In this document: positions 52,438 through 60,421 of the stretch, piece after piece
Numbering within the stretch: the first letter of the stretch is position 1
Layout of the letters: each line of letters opens with the position of its first letter
DNA from: UBA5109 sp965661005
GTDB lineage: Bacteria > Pseudomonadota > Gammaproteobacteria > Pseudomonadales > Pseudohongiellaceae
Reading direction: 5' to 3'
Length of the DNA stretch: 64,000 bases
NCBI GenBank assembly: GCA_965661005.1
Contig: CBFICB010000001.1
Coordinates: forward strand, 372,001 to 436,000
The notes under the pieces: model-generated
What the model was told of the DNA's origin: nothing
Seen by the model: the letters and a program-made list of their open reading frames with translations, nothing else
The model's database searches: none
Program-made: the position numbers and the translations under genes

Positions 52438-53745
52438 TTAAAGCAAAATTAGCGTTAAAAGTTGCACGATAAATAAACCAGTAAAGCCCATAATCATGCT
52501 AGCAATGGTATGTGTTTTTAAGGCAGTTGCTGTATCCATATTAGAAAATTTGGCAATAACCCAAAAGTAGGAATCATTAACATGAGATACCGTTATTGAA
52601 CCAGCACCAATAGCTAGAACAACTAATGCTTTGCCAAGAGTACTGTCAAAGCCTAAAGCTGCAATAAGCGGAACCATGATTGCGGAGGTCGTTATAATGG
52701 CAACAGTTGAAGAACCTTGGGCAGTCTTTAAAAAAGCGGCTATTAAAAATGGAATTAACATACCAAATGCCCCGAAATCAACAAAACTGCTGGCAATCTC
52801 GCTCAAGTCTGTTTCCCGCAATACTGCTCCAAAAGCGCCACCGGCACCAGTAATTAAAATTATCAATCCTGCTTTTTTCAAAGCTTCCTCTAGCCAAAGG
52901 TGTTGAATTTTTTTACCACTACGGACCATTAAAAAAGACAGCGTGGCCCCAATGAGTAGGGCAATGATAGGGTCACCAATGAATACAAAAAAACCTGTTC
53001 CTCCTGGAGGGGTGGATGGCAGCTGCGCGATAGATCTCAAGGCAATTAAGAAGATGGGTATAAGAATTGGCAATATAGCTAGCCCAAAAGAAGGAGGTAT
53101 TTGGCCACTTTTCGCCTCCTCACTAAGTTCGAAATGGATAACATGATGACTGCAACCTTTGCTTGCCCAAAGAATGGCCACCAACATCACTGGAATGGAT
53201 ACTACTAATCCTAGAATTAAGACCCAGCCTATATCGGCGCCAAGCGTTGCTGCGGCGGCTAGTGGACCTGGTGTTGGAGGTACAAACACATGGGTAGCAT
53301 ATAAACCAGATGCAAGAGATACAGCGAGTACCGCTAACGAAATATTAGCGCGTTTGGCTATTGCTTTATTGAGTGCTGACAAAACAATAAATCCTGAATC
53401 ACAAAACACAGGAATAGAAACAATATAACCAGTTAATCCGATCGATAGTGGCGCATGTTTTTCACCCACACTATCGAGAATTTTATTAGCTAGAACTTTG
53501 GCCCCTCCGCTTCGATCGAGGTACTCGCCTATGATTGCTCCTGCAGCGATGACAATGCCAATGCTTCTCAAGGTTGACCCAAAGCCATCAGCTAGAGAAT
53601 TCATTAAATTAGTAGGCGTTAAGCCAGCTATAAACCCTATAAATAAAGCGCCAAACAAAAGGCCTAAAAAGGGATGTAATTGAAATTTTATTGTTAGTAA
53701 AACAATGATGCTTACTGTAAGTAGTAGCCAAATAAAAATAATCAT
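52438..53745 (-). CDS. GntP-family gluconate/hydroxy acid permease
   Basis: A 435-residue permease with about 12 helices, typical of GntP. FQLHPFLGLLFGALFIGFIA leads in. Others are SIPVFCDSGFIVLSALNKAI near 115, THVFVPPTPGPLAAAATLGA near 152 and SHVNDSYFWVIAKFSNMD near 395. The family brings in gluconate, glycerate or other hydroxy acids with protons. No kinase or dehydrogenase neighbour hints at the substrate. It is a single gene, leftward, followed by HupE. Confidence 0.92.
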   Translation of the reverse strand: MIIFIWLLLTVSIIVLLTIKFQLHPFLGLLFGALFIGFIAGLTPTNLMNSLADGFGSTLRSIGIVIAAGAIIGEYLDRSGGAKVLANKILDSVGEKHAPLSIGLTGYIVSIPVFCDSGFIVLSALNKAIAKRANISLAVLAVSLASGLYATHVFVPPTPGPLAAAATLGADIGWVLILGLVVSIPVMLVAILWASKGCSHHVIHFELSEEAKSGQIPPSFGLAILPILIPIFLIALRSIAQLPSTPPGGTGFFVFIGDPIIALLIGATLSFLMVRSGKKIQHLWLEEALKKAGLIILITGAGGAFGAVLRETDLSEIASSFVDFGAFGMLIPFLIAAFLKTAQGSSTVAIITTSAIMVPLIAALGFDSTLGKALVVLAIGAGSITVSHVNDSYFWVIAKFSNMDTATALKTHTIASMIMGFTGLFIVQLLTLILL

Positions 53746-53834
53746 TTACATACCCTTTTGTGGTTGGTTTTGTAATATTTCAAAAGCACAGAAATATTCA
53801 AATCAAACTAATTAGATAGATTCAATTTTTTTAT

Positions 53835-54764
53835 TTACGTGACGAGTAAGATAAAAAAACTAGTGGTTAATATAGACAGCATGGCTGTAATGACAACGGC
53901 TGATGCTATCTGACTTTCACAAGCTCGATACTTTAAAGAAAAAACGTAAGGGCCGATGCCTGTTGGCATAGCAGACAAGAGCACAGCAGTTCCTGCCCAC
54001 AAAGGGTTTACCTGAAAAACATGAAACAGAAATAGGTAGGCCATGGTAGGTAGCAATACTAGTTTCATACTGACAATGATCATTGTCTTATGCATATCTC
54101 CGGTAATTTTATAACTCGTCAAAGCGCCACCTAGCGCAAATAAGGCCATTGGAGAAGCTGCTTGTGCAATCAAATCAAGCGTGCTGAGAATGGCGGTATG
54201 AAGCGGAATGTTCAATAAGTTTACAATGACACCTGCAAGTAAACTTCCGGTAATAGGATGTGTAATTAGATCTTTAATGACAAAAACCAGATGTCGCGAG
54301 ATTGATGTTGAAGATTCTTTTTTTGCTTCAGCGATGATAGTGCCAAATGTAAATAAAATAATATTGTGGGTGGAAATTATAATAAAAAGCGGCAGGAATG
54401 CGTCGTCACCAAAAACCTGAATGCAAAATGGAATGCCGATAACCGTGACGTTAGAGTATGCGCCTCCCATGCCAAAAACACTGCATTCAATGTTGTTGTA
54501 TGAGAAAAAAAATTTGCCGATAAGCATTCCTAATAGATAAACAAAAATGATTGAAATATAAAATCCACCTAATAAATTCCAATCAATGAATTCGGGGAAT
54601 ATGGTTGTGGCTGTACCATTAAAAAGCAGGCAAGGAATTAAAAAATTGAAAGCCACTTTTTCGATAGCCACGCCATCGCGATCAGATAAAATATTTTTCT
54701 GACGAATAAAGTAACCTATTACAGCAATGGCAATAACAGGAAATATTGTTCCCAAAAGACCCAT
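53835..54764 (-). CDS. AEC-family transporter
   Basis: A 309-residue permease of the auxin efflux carrier (AEC) family with about 10 helices in two halves. Marks are IAVIAVIGYFIRQKNILSDR at the start, FNFLIPCLLFNGTA near residue 42, GGAYSNVTVIGIPFCIQVFG near 105 and SMPTGIGPYVFSLKY-like AMPTGIGPYVFSLKYRACES near 265. Bacterial AEC proteins move malate, malonate or similar acids. It is a single gene between the GntP and DASS transporters, same strand. Confidence 0.9.
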   Translation of the reverse strand: MGLLGTIFPVIAIAVIGYFIRQKNILSDRDGVAIEKVAFNFLIPCLLFNGTATTIFPEFIDWNLLGGFYISIIFVYLLGMLIGKFFFSYNNIECSVFGMGGAYSNVTVIGIPFCIQVFGDDAFLPLFIIISTHNIILFTFGTIIAEAKKESSTSISRHLVFVIKDLITHPITGSLLAGVIVNLLNIPLHTAILSTLDLIAQAASPMALFALGGALTSYKITGDMHKTMIIVSMKLVLLPTMAYLFLFHVFQVNPLWAGTAVLLSAMPTGIGPYVFSLKYRACESQIASAVVITAMLSILTTSFFILLVT

Positions 54765-54817
54765 AAAATATTAATTGCAGGTAAACACCTGGCAAGAACT
54801 AAAATTTAAAAATTATT

Positions 54818-56326
54818 CTAACTAACACCAAGTAATGGCATTGCTACCCAATAAACCATAAAGCTAATGACAATGGCGCCAAGAATATTCAACCATATCC
54901 CGGCCTTAACCATTTCACCAATAGTGAATCGTTCGGTAGAAAAAATAATGGCATTGGGAGGCGTGGATACCGGTAGCATAAAGGCACAACTTGCACCAAA
55001 ACCGGCAGGAATAACCAGCCATAAAGGATCTAAACCCAAGGCTGGGGCTAAAGCTGCCAGGATAGGAATTAGTGTCGCTGCAGTAGCCGTATTGGATGTT
55101 AATTCTGATAGCAGCATCATCATGACCAAAACTGACACAATTATAACCACCTGAGGTAAGCCATCCATGCCTATTGCCAACGAGCCTATATAGCTGCTTA
55201 CGCCATACTGGTCCATCATAGCGGCCAGGCTCAGTCCTCCGCCATATAACACTAGTAAGCCCCAGGGCAGTTTGTTGGCATATTCCCAGTTAATCAAAGC
55301 CTGCTCATGCTTATCGCCGGCAGGAATTATAAATAAGCTTAAGGCCGCAATAATGGCAATACCGGCATCGGTCAGTCCGGAAAAAAGTTGTAAGCCGGCA
55401 ATTTCAAAATTGCTTATTAAGGGGCGAGTAATCCAGAGTGCCGCCATGATAAGGAAGACCCAAAACACACGCCACTCTTGAGTAGACATTGGGCCAAGTA
55501 ACTTTTGTTCTTTTTCAATTAATTCAGTAATGCCCTCCAAAGGTCTTTCTCCTACTGGCAGAATCCAACGGGTAAGCAGTAGCCATCCAAGCGGTGCAAA
55601 AACCATCACTAGTGGGACGCCAAAGGTCATCCAGCGAGCAAAACTGATTTCGATGCCTAATTGGTTTTGCAGATAAGAAACAACAAAGACATTTGGGGGA
55701 GTGCCAATAATAGTTCCCATTCCGCCAATGGTTGCGCCGTAAGCGGTGCCTAGTAGCAAGGCGGTAGACAGGTTGTGATTTGATACATCTGAAGGCAGAT
55801 CATCTCTTTCAGCGACCAATGAGATGACGCTAAGTAAAACAGGTAGCAGCATCATGGTGGTAGCAGTGTTACTGATCCACATGCTGCCGACTGCTGCAAT
55901 GGCCATAAAAGTCCCGATTATTCGTCGCGGCGTAGTGCCAGCAAAACTCAGCGCATAATAGGCCACACGTTTATGAAGTTGCCAGCGTTGCATCGCCAGG
56001 GCGACGATGAAGCCACCTAAATATAAGTAGATCACTTCATTTGCATAGGGTGCAGCTACAGCTCGAATGCTAAGACCGCTAAGAGCAGGCAAGACAGCCA
56101 AAGGAAGCAAAGAGGTTGCATAAACGGGTATGGCTTCTGTAATCCACCAAACTGCCATCCATCCAACAACAGCCGCAATGGTACGAGTGGCGTGATTTAT
56201 TGCCAGCATTTCCCCATCAATGCTGGCGTATTGATCAGGCAATAAGAAGAAAATTATCATGGCAACAAGAGGACCAGCAAACAGTCCAATGCGTCGCAAA
56301 TTTCTGGATGACTCAGTTAAACTCAA
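54818..56326 (-). CDS. DASS/SLC13-family sodium-coupled dicarboxylate symporter
   Basis: A 502-residue permease with the two characteristic SNT motifs: GSMWISNTATTMMLLPVLLS near residue 155 and SELTSNTATAATLIPILAAL near 415. It also has PAGFGASCAFMLPVSTPPNA and GGMGTIIGTPPNVFVVSYLQ. About 12 helices are expected. Such proteins import succinate, fumarate or malate with 2-4 Na+, in keeping with the NhaC antiporter that would maintain the sodium gradient. It is the upstream-most gene of a leftward row of organic-acid permeases. Confidence 0.93.
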   Translation of the reverse strand: MSLTESSRNLRRIGLFAGPLVAMIIFFLLPDQYASIDGEMLAINHATRTIAAVVGWMAVWWITEAIPVYATSLLPLAVLPALSGLSIRAVAAPYANEVIYLYLGGFIVALAMQRWQLHKRVAYYALSFAGTTPRRIIGTFMAIAAVGSMWISNTATTMMLLPVLLSVISLVAERDDLPSDVSNHNLSTALLLGTAYGATIGGMGTIIGTPPNVFVVSYLQNQLGIEISFARWMTFGVPLVMVFAPLGWLLLTRWILPVGERPLEGITELIEKEQKLLGPMSTQEWRVFWVFLIMAALWITRPLISNFEIAGLQLFSGLTDAGIAIIAALSLFIIPAGDKHEQALINWEYANKLPWGLLVLYGGGLSLAAMMDQYGVSSYIGSLAIGMDGLPQVVIIVSVLVMMMLLSELTSNTATAATLIPILAALAPALGLDPLWLVIPAGFGASCAFMLPVSTPPNAIIFSTERFTIGEMVKAGIWLNILGAIVISFMVYWVAMPLLGVS

Positions 56327-56453
56327 TTTATTGCCTCATATAATGATCAGTTTTAAGAAGGTGAAAATAAAAAAAGAATATTACAGAGCTTGAGTATAAA
56401 AGCTAGTCTGTAAAAAAGGCCTGGATTATTTTCTGTCTAGTGGTGAAAAGGCT

Positions 56454-57296
56454 TCATGCATTAGCAGAGATCAATATTGCTGAACCTTGCAGATTGACAT
56501 TACCTTCAGGAAATTTTTCATGAATTTTTCTGAACACTTCCTTTTGTATCTGTTCTCGCATTTGAGTGTCTGCCTCACTCATTGCAGCAACAATTGGTGC
56601 TCCTACTTCAGTAATCATTTCCCAGTAAGTTTCCGCATTTATTTTCAAGCCGATACTAATCTTCTGTTCTTTTATAGTATTAAAACCTGCTTTTTCAAAC
56701 TGCTCTACCATAAAGCCCGGCGAGGCGCAGCGAAACATGCCTGGCGCATCAGCTGGTGGTGGAGGCAAATCCATAAGCTGAGCGATGGTTCTCATTGTGA
56801 CAGTTACCCAGAAATTTTGTTGTGGCGGGCCCCAAACCGATGCCGCCAGGCGCCCTCCAGGTTTCAGAACTCGTTTCATTTCTTGCAGAGTACACAGGAT
56901 GTCTGGAAAGAACATAAAGCCCATACGACAGCTTATAGCATTAAAATTATTATCGGGAAAAGAAAGTTTACTAACGTCACCGGTTTCGGTTTGATAATTT
57001 TTAATGTTCCGACTTTCAGCATGTTCTTTGGCAGCGTCTAGCATACCCTCAGAAAGATCAATGCCAATTACTTTTCCTTTTTTGACAATCTCGGCAATAG
57101 TTAAGCCAGGCTCGCCTGTTCCGCTGGCAACATCGAGGACGATATCATCATCTTTTAAGGCAAGTTGCTTAATAATTTCATCAGCAACCGGTTTCAGAAA
57201 TTGCATGTTAACGCTGTCCCATTTTTTCCATCCAGAAGAAAAACTGTTCCAGGAATCCCGTTGCTGAGTAATAATATTTATTTGTTGATCGGACAT
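56454..57296 (-). CDS. Class I SAM-dependent methyltransferase
   Basis: A 280-residue soluble methyltransferase of the UbiE/Methyltransf_11 kind. Motif I is DIVLDVASGTGEPGLTIAEI (about 55-70), then KGKVIGIDLSEGMLDAAKEH, GDVSKLSFPDNNFNAISCRM and the post-motif MKRVLKPGGRLAASVWG. The C-terminal part (EKAGFNTIKEQKISIGLKIN) probably shapes the substrate pocket. The substrate is unknown. No signal peptide. It starts near, but divergent in function from, the broken GAF gene located just upstream on the same strand (17 bp gap). Confidence 0.92.
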   Translation of the reverse strand: MSDQQINIITQQRDSWNSFSSGWKKWDSVNMQFLKPVADEIIKQLALKDDDIVLDVASGTGEPGLTIAEIVKKGKVIGIDLSEGMLDAAKEHAESRNIKNYQTETGDVSKLSFPDNNFNAISCRMGFMFFPDILCTLQEMKRVLKPGGRLAASVWGPPQQNFWVTVTMRTIAQLMDLPPPPADAPGMFRCASPGFMVEQFEKAGFNTIKEQKISIGLKINAETYWEMITEVGAPIVAAMSEADTQMREQIQKEVFRKIHEKFPEGNVNLQGSAILISANA

Positions 57297-57313
57297 GAAG
57301 AGAGCCCCTAAAT

Positions 57314-57766
57314 TTAAGATGAGTTAGCTTCAAACAAAGCAGCTGCAATATCCGAAGCTAATCTTTCGGCGTATAGGATATCATTCTGACTAAATGAAGG
57401 TTTAGTGTTGGTAGAGCTAAAATTGATGGTTCTCCATATTTTACTATCATAAAGAATAGGTGAAGATATATAAGCCTCTAATGGTAAGTTGGCATATAAA
57501 GGGTGATCCTGAATTTTGCGCTCATTATTTTTCATGGGAATAGAAACAGAAGCGCCTTTGTTCCAAACCTCTCGTCAATAAGTATCGCCAATTGAAAAAT
57601 TTTCACCTACCTTGAATGTGTCACTGGAATCTTTAACAGCAACAAGATGATAAATTTCATTCTCTATATGACTGACAATACCTAAATCCAGATCAAATCT
57701 ACTTAGACCCATTTCAAGTTTTTTGTAGCAAGTAGTTAAAAATGATTTTGAGTACTTTAAAGGCAT
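57314..57766 (-). pseudogene. GAF-domain protein interrupted by one in-frame TGA
   Basis: A 150-codon single-domain GAF protein. The first part ends KVGENFSIGDTY, then TGA (57575-57577, codon 64), then REVWNKGASVSIPMKNNERK and DHPLYANLPLEAYISSPILY, closing with SQNDILYAERLASDI. The family usually reads GDTYC followed by REV, so the stop replaces a conserved Cys (TGT or TGC to TGA). Both halves are in the same frame. GAF domains bind small ligands or nucleotides, and this group often sits before kinases; none is attached. A selenocysteine reading is possible in principle but no convincing SECIS is visible. A truncated gene or sequence error is more likely. Confidence 0.8.
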
Positions 57767-57870
57767 GGTGAAATAAAATTATTATTCTAAAGGCTTATGA
57801 GTTAATTATTATAGACTTATGTTTTGTTTAATTTAATATAATATAAGCTCCATAGAAACAGTATTATTGC

Positions 57871-58884
57871 TTAATTTTCACTCAGGAATGGCGCAAAGTC
57901 TTCACTATAACTTTGGACAAAACCATCAGCTTTATTTGAAATAAAATACGCAGGAATATGCTTACTATTCGCCAGAGTCATGGCTTTTTCAACACCCATA
58001 ACATTAAAAGCGGTTGCCAGAGCATCTGCGACGGCTGAAGTTTCGGCTATCACTGTGACCGATGCCAGATCGTGAATGATTGGGCGGCCGCTGTTTGGGT
58101 CTATAGTATGGGAATAATAATTCCCATCGACTTCGAAGAAATTTCTGTAATCACCAGAACTGGCAAGGCTGAGATCACTGAGTTCAATAATTTGCAGAGC
58201 ATTACGGTTTGGGTCTGAGAGTAAAGGTGCTTCTATGGCCACTCGCCAAAGCTCGCCTTGAGCATTATGACCATTGGTTCTGATCTCGCCTCCGATTTCT
58301 ATCAGATAATTTGAAATATCATTTGTCTCTAGAAGTTCAGCTAGTACATCAACCGCATAACCCTTGGCGACAGCTGATAAATCCAGACTAATCATGGCTT
58401 TTTTAAGCACAGCTTCTCTGTTATCGGCGATTAGCAAATACTCAAAGCCAATATTGGGCATCAATGCTTCTATGTCTGCAAGGCTTGGCGAAGCATTTCT
58501 TGCAGGTGAGTCAGGCCCAAAACCCCATAGATTAACTAAGGGAGAGACAGTAATGTCAAAGGCGCCATCGCTCAGTGCACTGACCTCTTGGCTTATCATC
58601 AAGACCTCATATAAAGATGAAGAAACATCTATCCAGGTATCAAGTGGAGCACTATTCAACTGCATCAATTCTGAGTCCGGTCGATAGGTCGACATGGTGT
58701 TTTCAATGTTGTTCAGCGTCATATTTATAAGAGCCGGGTCAATCAGTTCTTTCCCGACAATTGTAATATTGAAAGTAGTTCCCATTGTGTTGCCACTTAA
58801 CTGGAAGCTATTTGGGCTTTCACTGCATGCCGACAGAATTAATGCGAAGAGAGGAGAGAATAAAAACTTTTGCCGAATTTGCAT
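57871..58884 (-). CDS. apbE: ApbE-family FAD:protein FMN transferase (lipoprotein)
   Basis: A 337-residue lipoprotein: the signal ends in LSAC (LFALILSACSESPNS). The ApbE fold follows, with FQLSGNTMGTTFNITIVGKE near residue 28, SLDLSAVAKGYAVDVLAELL near 170, YLIEIGGEIRTNGHNAQGEL near 200, SSGDYRNFFEVDGNYYSHTI near 255 and the Mg2+/FMN-site region SVTVIAETSAVADALATAF near 290. It attaches FMN to target proteins in the periplasm. No NqrC, RnfG or other FMN_bind target lies in the window, so the client may be elsewhere. It is distinct from the ApbE-DUF2271 fusion at 22-24 kb. Confidence 0.92.
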   Translation of the reverse strand: MQIRQKFLFSPLFALILSACSESPNSFQLSGNTMGTTFNITIVGKELIDPALINMTLNNIENTMSTYRPDSELMQLNSAPLDTWIDVSSSLYEVLMISQEVSALSDGAFDITVSPLVNLWGFGPDSPARNASPSLADIEALMPNIGFEYLLIADNREAVLKKAMISLDLSAVAKGYAVDVLAELLETNDISNYLIEIGGEIRTNGHNAQGELWRVAIEAPLLSDPNRNALQIIELSDLSLASSGDYRNFFEVDGNYYSHTIDPNSGRPIIHDLASVTVIAETSAVADALATAFNVMGVEKAMTLANSKHIPAYFISNKADGFVQSYSEDFAPFLSEN

Positions 58885-58945
58885 ATGGAAAATTAACCAA
58901 TCAAGGTTGGTACTTTTAGAATTATTAGCTATTGTAAATAATTTA

Positions 58946-59566
58946 TTATGAGCTCATCACTATCATCAGGAAACCTGAAAAAGCAGCATTGCTTGGTGTC
59001 AGGCTGCTATCGACGAGATCTTTCATTTCCAGAATGATTTCGCGATAACGCTGATAAAATTCCCAGCTTGGCTGTGGTTTATAATTGAGTCCATCCAATT
59101 CAAAATTGGCAATAACACCTTTGGTGGTTTTAGGTTTTACAAACACTTCTTGCTCTGGATGATAATAATTGGGAATGATGGTTAATAGTAACCATTTTGC
59201 CAGCTTGCCAGAACGCAAAATTTCCAGCATGTCCTTAAAGCCCTTTTCCTGATTACCGTGAATGAAATTTTTAAGGCCGTTACTTAAAGCTCTTTTTTGT
59301 TTTTCACTGAGTGTTTTAATCAAATCCCTGAATTTAGGTTTATCAAATAATGAAATCATTGAGGATGCGTTCACGACTTTGATCATATTGGCACAAATCT
59401 CTTCAGCATCACGGAATTTACTTTTAGCAAAAAAAGTCTGTGCTTGAGTAATCCGTTTGCTCATTCGATGCTTTTTACCAATAACCTGTAACTCGGGGTT
59501 CTCAAAACCTCCGGGATATTTATGCAAAAAAGCAGATTCGGCTTCTTTTATTTTATCCAGATTCAT
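58946..59566 (-). CDS. Conserved protein of unknown function
   Basis: A 206-residue cytoplasmic protein, start at the ATG 59564-59566 (a TTG 6 nt upstream is less likely). It is mostly helical and lysine-rich: KIKEAESAFLHKYPGGFENP at the start, KKHRMSKRITQAQTFFAKSK, then GLKNFIHGNQEKGFKDMLEI and LLLTIIPNYYHPEQEVFVKP, with a C-terminal NLKPQP-like turn (LNYKPQPSWEFYQRYREIIL). The pattern recalls conserved uncharacterised gammaproteobacterial proteins, but no function is recognised. No membrane segment apart from a weak C-terminal patch. It is a single gene, leftward, upstream of apbE. Confidence 0.7.
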   Translation of the reverse strand: MNLDKIKEAESAFLHKYPGGFENPELQVIGKKHRMSKRITQAQTFFAKSKFRDAEEICANMIKVVNASSMISLFDKPKFRDLIKTLSEKQKRALSNGLKNFIHGNQEKGFKDMLEILRSGKLAKWLLLTIIPNYYHPEQEVFVKPKTTKGVIANFELDGLNYKPQPSWEFYQRYREIILEMKDLVDSSLTPSNAAFSGFLMIVMSS

Positions 59567-59667
59567 TGTCAAAGAATTCTATATAAGAAAATAATAAGGA
59601 GTTTGATAAGAGCATTAAGATCTGTTCTTGCTTTTGAACAAGCTCGCCACTAATAAGTACTTCACAC

Positions 59668-60411
59668 CTAGTTTGAGCAACCGGAGCGTGAACGTTCAAG
59701 TTCAGCAAACAATCGATTTCGCAAATTATCTTTTCTCACATCGAGGACATGATTTTGTTCAGCTTCAACATTAAAGCTGATATTAAAGCCATCTCCTTGC
59801 ATAGCTTCAAACTGGTTTTGCATTGCCGAGCGCCAATTTGAGTCGCGATCCCCGACATGCATGAAAATACATAAAGGCCGTAAGGCCTCGAGCCTTTCAT
59901 TGGAAGCGCCATTAAGCAAGCCTGGATATCCGGTTACAGAAATAAAATAGTCCGGATACAGTGAGGCAATATGGAAGGCGCTTAATCCGCCGTTGGATAT
60001 TCCGGTGATATGAAATTTACTATCTTCAACTGGGTAAGTGGCAAGAATATAATCGAGAAATTCAGGAAAGACGCTGTCGCCTCCCTGGAAAAATAATTGC
60101 CCATTTGGCGCGGCAGGACTGATCACAATATATCCGTCGCTTTCAGCTTTTTCGCGCCAGTCTGCGTCGGTGCTACCGACTACAATATTCCAGGTCTGCG
60201 AGCCACCCGGAAACTGCAAAATAGTGGGATAAGTTTGGGAGGGATCAAAATTAGTAGGTAAAATTACTCGGAATCTGACATCAAGGTCGCCAAATCCTCT
60301 GGTGTCTTCACTTACCTCAGCATTAGCATTACCGAGCACTAATGAAAGCCATAATGCGTCAGATAGTTTGCATAATAATCGATAGAAAAAACGCATATCA
60401 TTCCTCTTCAT
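59668..60411 (-). CDS. Exported PHB-depolymerase-like esterase (alpha/beta hydrolase)
   Basis: A 247-residue hydrolase resembling the poly(3-hydroxybutyrate) depolymerase and feruloyl-esterase-like group. The N-terminus RFFYRLLCKLSDALWLSLVL may be a signal (ANAEV follows near residue 32). The core has PTILQFPGGSQTWN, the nucleophile elbow GISNGGLSAFHIASLYPDYF, the acidic region CIFMHVGDRDSNWRSAMQNQ and the late His in EAEQNHVLDVRKDN. It probably cleaves an ester outside the cytoplasm. The gene is 10 bp after the M3 peptidase on the same strand, so the two are likely co-transcribed. Confidence 0.8.
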   Translation of the reverse strand: MKRNDMRFFYRLLCKLSDALWLSLVLGNANAEVSEDTRGFGDLDVRFRVILPTNFDPSQTYPTILQFPGGSQTWNIVVGSTDADWREKAESDGYIVISPAAPNGQLFFQGGDSVFPEFLDYILATYPVEDSKFHITGISNGGLSAFHIASLYPDYFISVTGYPGLLNGASNERLEALRPLCIFMHVGDRDSNWRSAMQNQFEAMQGDGFNISFNVEAEQNHVLDVRKDNLRNRLFAELERSRSGCSN

Positions 60412-60421
60412 TCTTTATAAA

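Noticed and set aside
57575..57613. Selenocysteine reading of the TGA in the GAF gene
   Set aside because: Only a 4-bp TTTG/CAAA hairpin follows; no SECIS-like stem and no Sec machinery genes in the window. Kept only as an alternative.
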